Counted from the first letter of the stretch, positions 53,301 to 63,797 are shown. The stretch: 64,000 nt of DNA from JANWKQ01 sp964624635 (GCA_964624635.1 CAZUXM010000004.1:1-64000), one strand, 5' to 3'. Numbers and translations are program-made. The notes: generated by a model not told the origin, from the sequence alone.

Positions 53301-56300
53301 TCGAGCTTTTATAATTTAACCTGTGCTGGCACAGCCTTGAGTACCAAGACTTTAACCGGTAACATTGTGTTAAATAACGCTATGACCATTAATGTGAATA
53401 TTACATTAGATGTGTCTGCTTCTAATTATAGCATAGGCGTTTCGGGTGCTTGGGTAAACAATGGTACTTTCACACCTCATAACGGAACCGTTACCTTAAC
53501 AAATAATACAGCTGCCATTACTACGGGCACAGGAGCGGGACCAACCGCAGGAAAAAACTTTTACAACTTAACATTGGCAAAAACCGCAGGGCAATCGGCC
53601 ACTTTTGCTGCTGGTAGCGATTTAGTGGTAACCAACGATCTTACTATTACCTCAGGTACTTTAAGTTTTGCTACTTCCAGCGATTGTTATGTGGGAGGAG
53701 ATTTTAGTAACGCAGGTATTTATACTTCTAATAACAACAACTGTGTCTTGACTTTAAATAATGCCTTAAGTGCTGTGCTTGAATTTGATCCCGGAACCAG
53801 TGGGAGTAATATTTACAGAGATATTATTGTTTCAGCAACAGGAGCAACGTACACCTTAGAAAATAACTTAACCATTGGAAACGGTCGTTCTTTAACCATT
53901 AATGGAGGAACATTTATTTTAAATGGAAATACACTCAGTATGACTGGGGGAGCGGCTATCACAGTAATTACTGTTGGTGCAGGTACCTTAGATGTAGATA
54001 CGGGATCTATTCTTCAATTGGCCAATACCAACATTATTACCATTAATAATGCCAGTTCTGTATTTAAGGTAGTTGGGAGCGCCTCATCTTATGCAACAGT
54101 TACTACTAACGGTTCTGCCGCCAACGGATATAATATCAACCAATCAGCTGGAGTATTTCATGCTAAGTATTTTACATTCTCTAACTTACGTACAACGGGT
54201 ATAGTATTAAGTGGAACCGCTACCATTGATGCTACCAATAATATTAGCAATGGATCGTTTACAGCCCCCGCTACTACTGGATGTACACAGTATCTGGATG
54301 TTTCAGGCATAGATTTAACAAGTGTAAACTCAGTAGATAATTGTCAATTTGTTTCCTTTGCTACGGGAGCTACCAATAATATTAAATGTACTTCTGCCCC
54401 AATTGGAGGTACTATGACTTTTCAATATGCTTCTGGAGCTCTTGCGGGAGAATCAAATGATAATGATGCCGCTGCTTATATTGACTGGACCAATACACCA
54501 GGCGTTTTTTGGACAGGGGGTGCTGCAACTACTAATTGGTATGATGATGCCAATTGGTCTAGTGGATTAGTTCCTTTAAGTACAGAATATGTGTTTTTGG
54601 ATCATTCAACTGTTGGTGGAGCATATCAGGTAGATATAGCTACGCCTGGAGCTATTTGCGCTCAATTAAATATAGATGCAGGTGGTGGTGCTGCTATTAC
54701 TTTGGCCATGTCAGGAACAGGTGATTTAACGGTAGAGGGAAACGTAAATATTTATACAGGAACTACCCTAAGTACTGCAACTGTTGATAATATCATATAT
54801 GTAACAGGTGGATGGTCAAACACAGGTACTTTAACCGCAACCAACGGAACAGTTGATTTTAATGGTACTTCTGGAACTAGCACCATTACCACTGGAGCTT
54901 CTGCTTTTAATAATTTAAGTTTTACTGGTGCGGGTGGTGCTACATATCAGCTAGGGTCTAATATTACTATTAATGGAGATTTCTCCATGACTAATAATAC
55001 GCTGGATGTAAGCAATTATGATATAGTGGCCAATGGCGATTGGTCTATTACAGGCAGTGGCTCATTTAATCCACAAACAAGAACAGTTACTCTGTCTAAA
55101 GCTGGAGCTAGTAACCAAGATATCACCGGCGGTTATTTTTATAACCTTTCTACCAGCAATGCTACTGGAGCAACTACCTCTACAAAAACTTTATTGTCGG
55201 CTACAAACATATTGGGATCACTTACTATTGGCAGTGCAGGTGCAGGAACTACCCAAATAATTGGAGGAACCTTTTCTCATTTTGTATACGGTAACTGGAC
55301 TAATAACCATGCCGCCGGGTATGATGCAGGTACAAGTACGGTATATTTTTCAAGAACCACAACCACTCAAACCATTGGAGGAACTCAACCAACCACCTTT
55401 AATAACGTTACTATGGAAGGAGCCGGAGCAAAAACATTGGCTGTAAATGCCACTGCTATAGATGGCAACTGGCAGGTTTCTTCTGGTTCTGGTCAGGTAA
55501 ATATAAATGCAGGTGTCAATATTACCAATGCAGGAGGCAGTGGTATTTTTACTATTGCTGGTGCTACTACCCTGATGGTAATGGGTTCATTTCCTACAAC
55601 CTTTGAAACAGTAAATTTAAATAGCACCAGTACCGTTCATTACGAACAAAATGGCGCAGCTAATGTGTATAATACTACTTATGGCGTCCTAACCCTGAGT
55701 TCATTAAATAATGGAACTCCTACTACTAAAACCGCCTTGGGAGACATTTCAGCTGTAACGGTAAACCAGGGTACAGCCGGAGCAGATAATGCAGTAACTT
55801 TTGATATGGCCGGTTATACCTTAACCTTAACCGGGATTACGCTTACCCAGCAAACAGGTGCCCCTCAAATAATATGGGGTGCAACAGGAAGTTTGATACA
55901 AAACGGGGCTGGCTGGAATATTGATGCAGATATTACCGGGTTTAATAATTTGACATTGGCAGGAACAGGAAGTAAAACCATGAACTCTAATTTTGCGATA
56001 ACCGGTGATGTGATTATACAAAACGGAGCTACTTTGGTTATGGGAGTACGTACAATGACAGGTGCTGGCACAGAAAGTTTTACCATGCAAGCCGGGTCGG
56101 CTTTAAACTGCGCCATTACGGCAACAGTAGCTTTTCCTACTGGTTTTGGTAGTTATACATTAGATCCTACCAGTACCGTAACATTAAATGGTGCTGCGGA
56201 CCAAACTATTCAATGTAAAGAGGCTGCTATTACTATTACCTATGGTAATTTAACCCTTAGCCCTTCTGTAGCAGCAACGAATGAAAACTTAAACGAAGAC

Positions 56301-59300
56301 TTATATGTGGCAGGTAATTTTACCAACGGAACTAATGCTGTTATTGTAGATAATAACTTTGATATGTATTTTTCGGGGACTAATACAGATATACGAAATT
56401 ATACGCAATCTGCAGCTACAACTATTAATTTAATTGGAGGCACCCAAAGTTTGTATGATGGGGTAAATAATGCTACTTTGGCATTAGCTAATATTACCTT
56501 CGGAGGAACAGCTGGTACAACCAAAACTTTAGGGACTGCAGCAGGTGTAGGTAATACTGTAAATTTGACGGGAACCATAATTATTAATGCAAATATCACC
56601 TTAACATCGGCTAGAAACATTAATTATTCAGGAACCTCTTGGACTAATAGCGGTACATTTACTCATACTAATAATACCTTTACATTTAATGGTGTTACAA
56701 CACAAAATATAATAGCGGGAACGAATACTTATAGAGCACTATCCTTTACAAATACCTTTAATCCAGGAGTAGTTTTTGCGACAGATGGAATTAATGTGAC
56801 TACCACTACTGCTATTGGGGCGAATGCAAGAGTAGACATGGGAGGAGCTGCTGCGCCTGCTGCTACCTTAACCCACACTTTTGGTGGAGCTATTACCAAT
56901 TTAGGATACTGGATAACTACCAATGCTCATTTGGTATTAAATGGAGGGAACTATGCTGTTCCTGTGAATGATGCAGTTACAGCAGGAACTACTTTTACAG
57001 CTAGAAATATAACTATAGGTGCTGGTACAAAAAGCATGGCGGCAACCACTACTTGGGATATAGAAGATTTAAATCTTATCGGCAACTTAAATCCTGGAGC
57101 TGCCGCAAATACCTTAAATATAAGAGGAAACTGGAACAACACTGCAGGAACCTTTACTCATAATAATAATACCGTTAATTTTAATGGAAATAATACTATA
57201 GATGGAACGGTTTCTATTACGGTGAATGCCTCTACATTTTATGTGGTTAATTTTTCCCCTAGCAATGCTGTATCTTATACTATGCAGTCCGCTACGGCTA
57301 CAATTCAGTCGGATATGACTATTGGATCAAACGCGACTTTAAATTTGAATTCAACTACATTAACCTTAGGTAGAAGTGCTGCAGTAGTTAAAACATATAC
57401 TGTAAATGGTATCCTGTATGTAAATGAAAATTCTTCTTTACGTTTTGATAACAGAGGAAGTGCGGTAGCAGGAGTTTCTCAATGTCAAATGACCGTGACA
57501 GGCGCGGGGGCTTCATTGCGGGTGGTTGGTAGCTCTTCTGCACAGGTTGCTGCGGTTACTGCAGTAACCGGAGGTACACAAGCTGCTGGTTATTACACAT
57601 CTATAACAGTAACTGCCGGGGCTGAAATACAAGCCAAATACTACACGTTTGAGTATTTAGCAGATGCAGGCTTAGTGGTTACAAGTACAGCCGCGGCTAT
57701 GCATGCAGTAAACAATTTCTCTGAAGGGACCTGGCAGTATATGAATACTGCAGTTGCAGGGGCAGCTACACGTTATTATTTGGATTGCGATGCTCCGTCT
57801 TCCGGGGTTGATATAGTAAATGTTACCTTTAACTGGAGTGGGGCAATACCCGTTCCTGCAAATCGCTTTAATGTTAAAAGAACGGGGGCTGCCACAGGTG
57901 TAATGGCTTTTAATAATACCATAGCTGGAACATTAGGTAGTTTCCAGTTTGAAGATGATGATTTATCTGCCACTACAGGTCAAATTACCTGGCCGGATAT
58001 TATTACTGCTACTTGGGTGGGAAGTATAAGTTCTGATTTTAATGATGCCAACAATTGGAGTACCTTATTGGCTCCAGATTTAACCACTAATTGTATTATA
58101 CCTGCTGTTATAGCGCCCAATTATACTCCTATTATTGACGCTACTAGCGGAGCAGCAGTTATTCGTGATTTAACCATAACCAATGGTCGTTTAGATTGTA
58201 ATGGAGGCATTATTGGAGTAGATTTAGAAATTAAAGGTTCTATAACCATCGGTTCAACAGGTGCTGGAATCTTAGCGGTAGGGAATTCAGATTGTACTAT
58301 TGAAGTAGATGGTGCCTGGACCAGAGGAGCAACTGCGGGGACTTCATTTATTCATGGTTCTGGAACAGTCTCATTCAACGCTATTTCAGGAGCTTATACC
58401 ATTGATCCAAAAACTACTGGTAATTACGCTTTTGGAAATGTAGAATTTAATGGAGCTATTAGTGCATATAATATTACTGGAGGTTTAACCGCAACGGGAG
58501 ATTTAACTATTAATAATGCTACAGTAAATCCTGCGAATACCATTACCATCAATATTGCTGGGGATTATACAAATAACGGAGGTACTTTTACTGCCTCTCC
58601 TGCTGTTACTTCTACGGTAGTATTAAACGGTACTAATCAAACGGTTAGTGAAGCCACATTTTATAACTTAACCGTTTCTAATTCAGGAACGAAAACCATG
58701 CTTGGAACAAATACTGTATACAACAATACCATTATAAATACCGGATGTACTTTAGAGGCGCCAGGAGGAGCAGATGTTCTTACCTTAGGCTCTGGAAATG
58801 CAGGAACCATGACTATTAACGGGACAGGCGTTTTTTCGGATGGTGGAGGATCACATTTTTTTAATGGAACAACTTGGACAGCAAGCACTTCATCTGGAAC
58901 TGGGTCTTCAGGAACGATTACTTTTAATCGAACTGCGGCTCAAACTGTAGCTGGAGGTAATTTTAATAATCTTTCTTTTACAAGTGGAGGGAATATTACC
59001 ATTTCTGCCGATGTTTTAGTAACAGGAAGCGCCTCTGTTAATTTAACGGGGGGTAATAATCTTACTTTAAATAATAACTATTCTATTAATGGAAACAATA
59101 CCTTTGGTGTATTTACTTTAGGAGCCAATCATACCATGAATGTGAATGGAACGGATAATTGCCCAAGTGGATTTGCAGCCTATGCTTTAGATGCTACCAC
59201 TACAACCAATTACACGCAGGCATTTGATCAAACAATTGGAGCCATTACTTACGGTACTTTAACCTTAAACACCTCTTCAGTTAAAACTTTAGAAGGAGAT

Positions 59301-62300
59301 ATTATTGTGCAGGGCAATTTGAATATTCAAACATCTTCCTTAGATGTAAGTGCCTCTAACTATCAAATAACAGTTGGGGGTAATTTTAATAACAATAGCA
59401 CAGGATCCTTATTAAGTAATGGAGGTAACCATGCTGGTACAATAGTGTTGAATGGTGCTGGTGCTCAAAATGTAAATATTGGAAGCATAGGATCTAAAGG
59501 GATTTATAATTTAGAGGTTAGTAAATCAGGTGGTACAGCTACATTACAAACCAATGATCTTACCGTATTTAATGATTTCATTGTTACTTCAGGAACATTT
59601 ACACTCAATACTCGAATTGGGTATGTTGGAGGTGATTTTATGATCAGTGGGACAGGTGCTGTTGCATCCAGCGGAACCTTTAATTTGAATGCCACCGGTG
59701 GTAGTCCGCTTATACAGATGAATGGCTCTGGGCTTAATATTTTGGTAATTGACGCAGCAGGTATTACCTATACTGCTCAAGATGCGCTTAGAGTAAACGG
59801 TAATTTTACCTTAACAGCCGGAACATTAGATGGCGATGGACAATACATTTATTTGGGAAACACTGCCGGAAGAACCATTAATATTGCGGCTGCCGGAACT
59901 TATATAATAGGTGAAGGCGGTACAATGGGTTTAGGGCCTACCGCCGCAGTTACGGTTGATGGAACATTAGAAGCAGTTGGCTCTAGTGGATCAAGTGTTG
60001 CTACTATTACGAAAAATACTGCTGGCTCCACCTATTCTTTCACAGTTAACGGAACTATTAAGGCACAATATTATTTATTTGAGTATATGGGAGCAACAGG
60101 GTTTCAGTTAACCGCTTCTGCAATCATTGATCCTGTAAATAATTTTAGTGATGGAACCTTTACCAATGGGGGGGCTAACTGTAAATATTTAACCGTAGGT
60201 AATACGGAAACACATACTATAAATAATGTTTCTTTTCCTGTAGTACCCACAGGTACCGTAAACAATGTGGTAAAATCAACTGCCGGAGTTCTCACCTTTT
60301 ATAATGCCACAGGTACTTTTTCTGGTGCTTCCTATGAAAGTGATGATGGTTCTGCTACCACAGGTGCTATTCGCTGGACTGGTCCTACGACATACACATG
60401 GATTGGCGCAACTAGTATAGATTGGTTTACTGCCACTAACTGGAGTTCTAGTTTGGGTGGTAATGGAGTACCTACTGCCGCAGATAATGCCATTATTGCT
60501 ACGAATGCTTTTCTTCGACAACCTACTATTAATGCCAGCGGGGCCGTTTGCAAAAACCTGACCATTAATACAAGTACGATACTCACATTGGCAACAGGTG
60601 CTGGAGTGAGTGATTTGGTGGTGGATGGAGATGTTTCCATAGATGGTTCATTGGTTACTAGCAGCGATAATGATTATATGGAGGTTTCTGGAAATTGGAC
60701 AAAAGCAGTGGCTGCTACAGTGAATTTAACTGCTGGTACTATTACATTTAATGGAACTTCTTCTAAAACTATTAATAACGGAACGGGTCAATTTCAACAT
60801 TTAACTATCAATGCCCCTACCGGAACCTATTTATTGGGTTCTAATACAACTATAAATGGAGATATGACCATTACTGCTGGTACACTGGATGTTTCTGGTA
60901 CGTTTTATAATGTTACCGTGAAAGGAGCATGGATTAATTCAGGAACTTTTAATGCTAGATTGACTAGTACAGCTACGGTTACATTAAATTCAGCGACTGT
61001 TGGGGCAGTTGTTTTGAATCCGGGCTCATCTTCTTTTAATCGCTTGACTATAAATGGTGCAGCAACAACAGTTTATACACTTACTTCGAATGATTTATCA
61101 GTAGCAGGTAACCTAAACATTACAACAAGTGAATTATTTTTAAACGGATTAACATTAAACATGGGAGATAATGTTGGAACAGATATTTTAACCGTATCAT
61201 CAACAGCTATTCTTAATATAGATGCTAATGCTTTCTTGAAAATGGGTACTGGATCGTCTGTTGCTGTAAATTCTGGAGGAACTGTTCGTATAGTTGGAAC
61301 TGATGCATCGAATGTTGCTACCGTTACCAAACAGGTTTCTGGAACTGTTTATGCTTTTGCTGTCAATTCCGGAGCTACTATACATGCCCAGTACTATTTA
61401 TTTGAATATATGAACACAGCAGGTATTGTTGTAAACGCGGGAGCAAGTATTGATGCGACCAATGATTTTAGAAACGGAACTTTCTCTAATGGAGCTGCTA
61501 CGGGTAAGTTTTTAGTATTGCTGAACGATTTCGCTGATTATACCGTGGATGGGGTTGCCTTTAACACCGGGCCTGCTTATTCTGTTAGCAGAACATCTGG
61601 TACAGGAAATATTACTTTTCATGACCCAACTGGTTCTACTGCTAGTTATTTGTACGAAGAAGATGATGCGGCTTATGCTACGGGGCTTGTAAGATGGACC
61701 TATACAAACCCCCAATTAACTTGGACGGGTGCGGTGAATACTGATTGGGAAGAAACAGGCAACTGGGCTACCACAGGCCCCCCTGGCCCCCCAGATAATA
61801 CAATGGATGTTACTATTCCTAATACAGTCAATGATCCTGTTTTAACAGCCAATGCATTTGTACGAGATATTAATATTGGTACTGGAGCAACTTTAACTAT
61901 GGGTGCCTTTTCAATGGATGTGAATGGTTCCTTTACCAATAATGCAGGAACATTTACTTCTACTGGAACTGTAAATATGATTGGAGCAACTGCTAGTCCA
62001 ACTATTAATACGGGCGGAAGTTCGTTTTATAATTTAGTAGTGAATGGTGGGGTAAATTATAACTCTGCCTCTAGTATTACAGTAGCGAATAACTTCACTA
62101 TAAGTCCTGGGGCTTCTTTTACCATTGCCAATTCAGCTCATGCACTTACAATTACTGGTAACTGGACAAGTACCGGAGGAACCTTTACTCATGGAAGCGG
62201 AACTGTTACAATGAATGAAAATTCAGGAGCTAGTTCTATAACAACAGGCGCTTCTGGAGGAGGTGGGTGTACCTTCTATAACTTAAGTATTACGCAACCT

Positions 62301-63797
62301 GTAGTTACTGTTGCTAAAACAAATACACTTACGGGTAACTTAACGGTTAATAATACTTTAACCATTAGTGGTACGAGCTGTACATTTTCATGCGGAACAG
62401 GAAATACAGTTGATTTGCTAGGGACCTTGACTATTGGAACCGCCTCAACCTTTGCTGGGGGAAGCTCAACCATTAATATAACTGGAGGTAATTGGTTAAA
62501 TAGCATAGGTTTACCCTTTAGTTACGGAACAAGTACCGTTGTATTAAATAAAACAACTGCGGCACAAAGCATTACCAGAGCTTCGGGTGAAACGTTTTAC
62601 AATTTAACACTTAATAATACTTCTGGTACTTCTCCTCAAATAACAATTGCAAAACCTGTTACTGTTTTAGGAGCCTTAACCATGACCTCGGGAATAGTAT
62701 CTACGACCTCCACAAATGTTTTAACGATGGGGGCAGGATCCATTACAACCATAGGGTCGGCGACAGCATATATTGATGGTCCAATGATTTACAATGTGGC
62801 AGCTGCAGGGGTAAGTACTATACATTTTCCTATCGGTAAATCAACTTCTTATAGGCCATTTACATTAAATGTTAATCATACTAACGTTACTTCTGTTGCT
62901 TATACTGGAGAGCTTATTAATACGAGTGCAGTTAATTTAGGATATACTGTGCCCGGAACCTTAACCCACGTTTCTTTAGTACGTTACTGGCAAATTGATA
63001 GAGCGGCAGTTGCAAACTTTACTGATGCAACAGTCACATTATATTACAATACTACTGGGCTGAATGATTTTGTGAATGACTTTGCAAATTTAGCGGTTGC
63101 TAAAACAGTTGGGGCAGGGGTTGCATGGTTTGATTTTGGCGGTGTAGCAACGGGCAATAATTCCGGAAGCATTACTTCGGATCCATTTACTTCGTTTAGT
63201 AAATTTACTTTGGCTAATAAATCAGGCGGATCTAACAGTCTTCCTATTGAGTTAATTTCTTTTACAGGTAAGTTGAATGAAAATGGAGCAACGGAGCTAA
63301 AATGGACCACTGCAACAGAACAAAATTCAGACTATTTTATGGTTCAAAAATCTAAAAACGCAAAAGATTTTGGAGATGTTGTAAAAGTAAAAGCTGCCGG
63401 AAACAGCAATGTGTTTGTAGATTATAAAGCCATAGATACAAAACCATTTGAAGGAACTTCTTTTTATCGCTTAAAACAAGTGGATCAAGATGGGATAACG
63501 GATTATTCAGATTTAATTACCATTGAAAACAACAAAGAATTAAAGTTCTCTTTGTATCCTAATCCAATGAATGGAAATAATCTTCGAATTGATTTTGAAA
63601 ATGAGTTAAGTAATGAAGATATTCAGGTTGCATTATATGATAATTTAGGTAAACTTATCTTTTTTAATAATTATCAGATGGGAGAAGAAAGTCAAAAATT
63701 AATGATTGATTTTCCAGCTAAGTTAACTTCCGGAGTTTATTTCATAACCATTGTTAATAGCGAGAAATCGTATAAACAAAAAATTATTGTTCAATAA
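50373..63797 (+). CDS. Giant repetitive secreted surface protein with T9SS type A sorting domain (4474 residues)
   Basis: The ATG at 50373 gives a long N-region and a signal peptide ending near residue 35 (FLFIVFLMQSFAFQA). The bulk is Gly/Thr/Asn-rich beta-strand repeats: short units built round a strand like LNG..Q.I....FYNLT recur all along it (for example FYNLTCAG, FYNLSTSN, FYNLTVSN, FYNLTLNN), as in beta-helix or beta-solenoid adhesins. Four larger modules (Ala-x-Tyr-Tyr-x-Phe ... WxGxxxxxWxxxxNW) begin at residues 1264, 2421, 3231 and 3672. The C-terminal 240 residues hold LPIELISFTGKLNENGATEL, then FSLYPNPMNG and GVYFITIVN, the type A T9SS tail. It is probably exported by the T9SS machinery encoded just upstream. 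No catalytic motif is seen; adhesion or surface-layer function is inferred. Confidence 0.92.
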   Translation: MEKLNNNIFKANLNNTGFKIFLFIVFLMQSFAFQAATYYSQGTNTFSTLANWNTNPGGGGSSPIAGDLTSGLNGFVIQDVHVVTLDQDISISSLTIGGGASGRLTIGNSVVARTIAISGNLSVLAGARFDVGNFDAVHTLTIGGSISNASTLFDLENVAVTRVCNVVMNGTTYPTISGSQTPVFYGLTLSGGAAGTGIDRIITVAGNFLITNSTPVTTAFGHTITGSFTVAAGSSFTPSAGTMTFNGASTQAIDVSNATFTGMTFSTGNKTITGNITCVGNVRINTGVILSDAAPTNAHTITGTFDIYSTGACNFLGTVAYAGTLRSSHNFDTGTLANPTSMGTATWTFTGNVTTGLLAPATNARFDFNGDLTINAGTTNIINNTHFYSTSNSSLTLNNAAILQISGLIGANTNFPENFLVYDFSSTSTVRYNGAGAQIVKGGASLVNGYGILDVRNNTKTCDGNLVIFSNLLLNVVTADFSGFDVNLGGSTTITGACVLTNDQTFTLDAPDAAQTLATGCTYTFNNLVFTQTAPTATRIKTIGANLTINGDFTVTNAGGSNAIYNEVNLQAFTISDGVPSGTWTLGSNVRLYVSGTGAEFQNSLDAFTTIDFDDTYDNYSVVRFNNTTVGSNQNIPYQNTTGPFSYGTIEFNGSGGAGNNKIATGSLDINGNILSVGNTPHFDDGNFSHTVAGNWFLYSAYYPTPGAAATITLDGTNTQNIGSSVYSSAFYFPNLVIANTSDIVSIEYTLAGGRFVQMYGDLTINTGAHLDANTRSVYIQGDWIQLGTGIYTQTSGTTLFNSTAVNQSIDIATPATSYFGNLTITKNAGGAPQTLTANTDFTVSGAFTFTTNQATFDANGRTISIGGNWNFAANTFFTSTGSTILFNGTSTQTITNSATTKVFNNISFSGGGAKNFNNSAITVEGDFNFTGANVSWGGATTLTLEGNWINTGGTGTFTPSTGTVLLNGGAQNVGASSFYNLTCAGTALSTKTLTGNIVLNNAMTINVNITLDVSASNYSIGVSGAWVNNGTFTPHNGTVTLTNNTAAITTGTGAGPTAGKNFYNLTLAKTAGQSATFAAGSDLVVTNDLTITSGTLSFATSSDCYVGGDFSNAGIYTSNNNNCVLTLNNALSAVLEFDPGTSGSNIYRDIIVSATGATYTLENNLTIGNGRSLTINGGTFILNGNTLSMTGGAAITVITVGAGTLDVDTGSILQLANTNIITINNASSVFKVVGSASSYATVTTNGSAANGYNINQSAGVFHAKYFTFSNLRTTGIVLSGTATIDATNNISNGSFTAPATTGCTQYLDVSGIDLTSVNSVDNCQFVSFATGATNNIKCTSAPIGGTMTFQYASGALAGESNDNDAAAYIDWTNTPGVFWTGGAATTNWYDDANWSSGLVPLSTEYVFLDHSTVGGAYQVDIATPGAICAQLNIDAGGGAAITLAMSGTGDLTVEGNVNIYTGTTLSTATVDNIIYVTGGWSNTGTLTATNGTVDFNGTSGTSTITTGASAFNNLSFTGAGGATYQLGSNITINGDFSMTNNTLDVSNYDIVANGDWSITGSGSFNPQTRTVTLSKAGASNQDITGGYFYNLSTSNATGATTSTKTLLSATNILGSLTIGSAGAGTTQIIGGTFSHFVYGNWTNNHAAGYDAGTSTVYFSRTTTTQTIGGTQPTTFNNVTMEGAGAKTLAVNATAIDGNWQVSSGSGQVNINAGVNITNAGGSGIFTIAGATTLMVMGSFPTTFETVNLNSTSTVHYEQNGAANVYNTTYGVLTLSSLNNGTPTTKTALGDISAVTVNQGTAGADNAVTFDMAGYTLTLTGITLTQQTGAPQIIWGATGSLIQNGAGWNIDADITGFNNLTLAGTGSKTMNSNFAITGDVIIQNGATLVMGVRTMTGAGTESFTMQAGSALNCAITATVAFPTGFGSYTLDPTSTVTLNGAADQTIQCKEAAITITYGNLTLSPSVAATNENLNEDLYVAGNFTNGTNAVIVDNNFDMYFSGTNTDIRNYTQSAATTINLIGGTQSLYDGVNNATLALANITFGGTAGTTKTLGTAAGVGNTVNLTGTIIINANITLTSARNINYSGTSWTNSGTFTHTNNTFTFNGVTTQNIIAGTNTYRALSFTNTFNPGVVFATDGINVTTTTAIGANARVDMGGAAAPAATLTHTFGGAITNLGYWITTNAHLVLNGGNYAVPVNDAVTAGTTFTARNITIGAGTKSMAATTTWDIEDLNLIGNLNPGAAANTLNIRGNWNNTAGTFTHNNNTVNFNGNNTIDGTVSITVNASTFYVVNFSPSNAVSYTMQSATATIQSDMTIGSNATLNLNSTTLTLGRSAAVVKTYTVNGILYVNENSSLRFDNRGSAVAGVSQCQMTVTGAGASLRVVGSSSAQVAAVTAVTGGTQAAGYYTSITVTAGAEIQAKYYTFEYLADAGLVVTSTAAAMHAVNNFSEGTWQYMNTAVAGAATRYYLDCDAPSSGVDIVNVTFNWSGAIPVPANRFNVKRTGAATGVMAFNNTIAGTLGSFQFEDDDLSATTGQITWPDIITATWVGSISSDFNDANNWSTLLAPDLTTNCIIPAVIAPNYTPIIDATSGAAVIRDLTITNGRLDCNGGIIGVDLEIKGSITIGSTGAGILAVGNSDCTIEVDGAWTRGATAGTSFIHGSGTVSFNAISGAYTIDPKTTGNYAFGNVEFNGAISAYNITGGLTATGDLTINNATVNPANTITINIAGDYTNNGGTFTASPAVTSTVVLNGTNQTVSEATFYNLTVSNSGTKTMLGTNTVYNNTIINTGCTLEAPGGADVLTLGSGNAGTMTINGTGVFSDGGGSHFFNGTTWTASTSSGTGSSGTITFNRTAAQTVAGGNFNNLSFTSGGNITISADVLVTGSASVNLTGGNNLTLNNNYSINGNNTFGVFTLGANHTMNVNGTDNCPSGFAAYALDATTTTNYTQAFDQTIGAITYGTLTLNTSSVKTLEGDIIVQGNLNIQTSSLDVSASNYQITVGGNFNNNSTGSLLSNGGNHAGTIVLNGAGAQNVNIGSIGSKGIYNLEVSKSGGTATLQTNDLTVFNDFIVTSGTFTLNTRIGYVGGDFMISGTGAVASSGTFNLNATGGSPLIQMNGSGLNILVIDAAGITYTAQDALRVNGNFTLTAGTLDGDGQYIYLGNTAGRTINIAAAGTYIIGEGGTMGLGPTAAVTVDGTLEAVGSSGSSVATITKNTAGSTYSFTVNGTIKAQYYLFEYMGATGFQLTASAIIDPVNNFSDGTFTNGGANCKYLTVGNTETHTINNVSFPVVPTGTVNNVVKSTAGVLTFYNATGTFSGASYESDDGSATTGAIRWTGPTTYTWIGATSIDWFTATNWSSSLGGNGVPTAADNAIIATNAFLRQPTINASGAVCKNLTINTSTILTLATGAGVSDLVVDGDVSIDGSLVTSSDNDYMEVSGNWTKAVAATVNLTAGTITFNGTSSKTINNGTGQFQHLTINAPTGTYLLGSNTTINGDMTITAGTLDVSGTFYNVTVKGAWINSGTFNARLTSTATVTLNSATVGAVVLNPGSSSFNRLTINGAATTVYTLTSNDLSVAGNLNITTSELFLNGLTLNMGDNVGTDILTVSSTAILNIDANAFLKMGTGSSVAVNSGGTVRIVGTDASNVATVTKQVSGTVYAFAVNSGATIHAQYYLFEYMNTAGIVVNAGASIDATNDFRNGTFSNGAATGKFLVLLNDFADYTVDGVAFNTGPAYSVSRTSGTGNITFHDPTGSTASYLYEEDDAAYATGLVRWTYTNPQLTWTGAVNTDWEETGNWATTGPPGPPDNTMDVTIPNTVNDPVLTANAFVRDINIGTGATLTMGAFSMDVNGSFTNNAGTFTSTGTVNMIGATASPTINTGGSSFYNLVVNGGVNYNSASSITVANNFTISPGASFTIANSAHALTITGNWTSTGGTFTHGSGTVTMNENSGASSITTGASGGGGCTFYNLSITQPVVTVAKTNTLTGNLTVNNTLTISGTSCTFSCGTGNTVDLLGTLTIGTASTFAGGSSTINITGGNWLNSIGLPFSYGTSTVVLNKTTAAQSITRASGETFYNLTLNNTSGTSPQITIAKPVTVLGALTMTSGIVSTTSTNVLTMGAGSITTIGSATAYIDGPMIYNVAAAGVSTIHFPIGKSTSYRPFTLNVNHTNVTSVAYTGELINTSAVNLGYTVPGTLTHVSLVRYWQIDRAAVANFTDATVTLYYNTTGLNDFVNDFANLAVAKTVGAGVAWFDFGGVATGNNSGSITSDPFTSFSKFTLANKSGGSNSLPIELISFTGKLNENGATELKWTTATEQNSDYFMVQKSKNAKDFGDVVKVKAAGNSNVFVDYKAIDTKPFEGTSFYRLKQVDQDGITDYSDLITIENNKELKFSLYPNPMNGNNLRIDFENELSNEDIQVALYDNLGKLIFFNNYQMGEESQKLMIDFPAKLTSGVYFITIVNSEKSYKQKIIVQ
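54162..54690 (+). repeat. Large module 1 of the giant protein
   Basis: It starts at residue 1264 with AKYFTFSNLRTTGI and DATNNISNGSF. The W motif begins 116 residues later: WTGGAATTNWYDDANWSSG (Trp1380). Similar modules follow three times. Confidence 0.7.
57633..58200 (+). repeat. Large module 2 of the giant protein
   Basis: It starts at residue 2421 with AKYYTFEYLADAGLVV and HAVNNFSEGTW. The W motif is WVGSISSDFNDANNWS (Trp2548), 127 residues after the start. Confidence 0.7.
60063..60540 (+). repeat. Large module 3 of the giant protein
   Basis: It starts at residue 3231 with AQYYLFEYMGATGF and DPVNNFSDGTF. The W motif is WIGATSIDWFTATNWSS (Trp3343), 112 residues after the start. It is closest to module 4. 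Confidence 0.75.
61386..61860 (+). repeat. Large module 4 of the giant protein
   Basis: It starts at residue 3672 with AQYYLFEYMNTAGIVV and DATNDFRNGTF. The W motif is WTGAVNTDWEETGNWAT (Trp3784), again 112 residues on, followed by a Pro/Gly-rich PPGPPDN. Confidence 0.75.

Noticed and set aside
50373..63797. Giant protein as a polyketide or peptide synthetase, or as a fusion of several genes by missed stops
   Set aside because: The frame is continuous with uniform composition, one signal peptide, one T9SS tail and a terminator after it; there are no carrier or ligase motifs.
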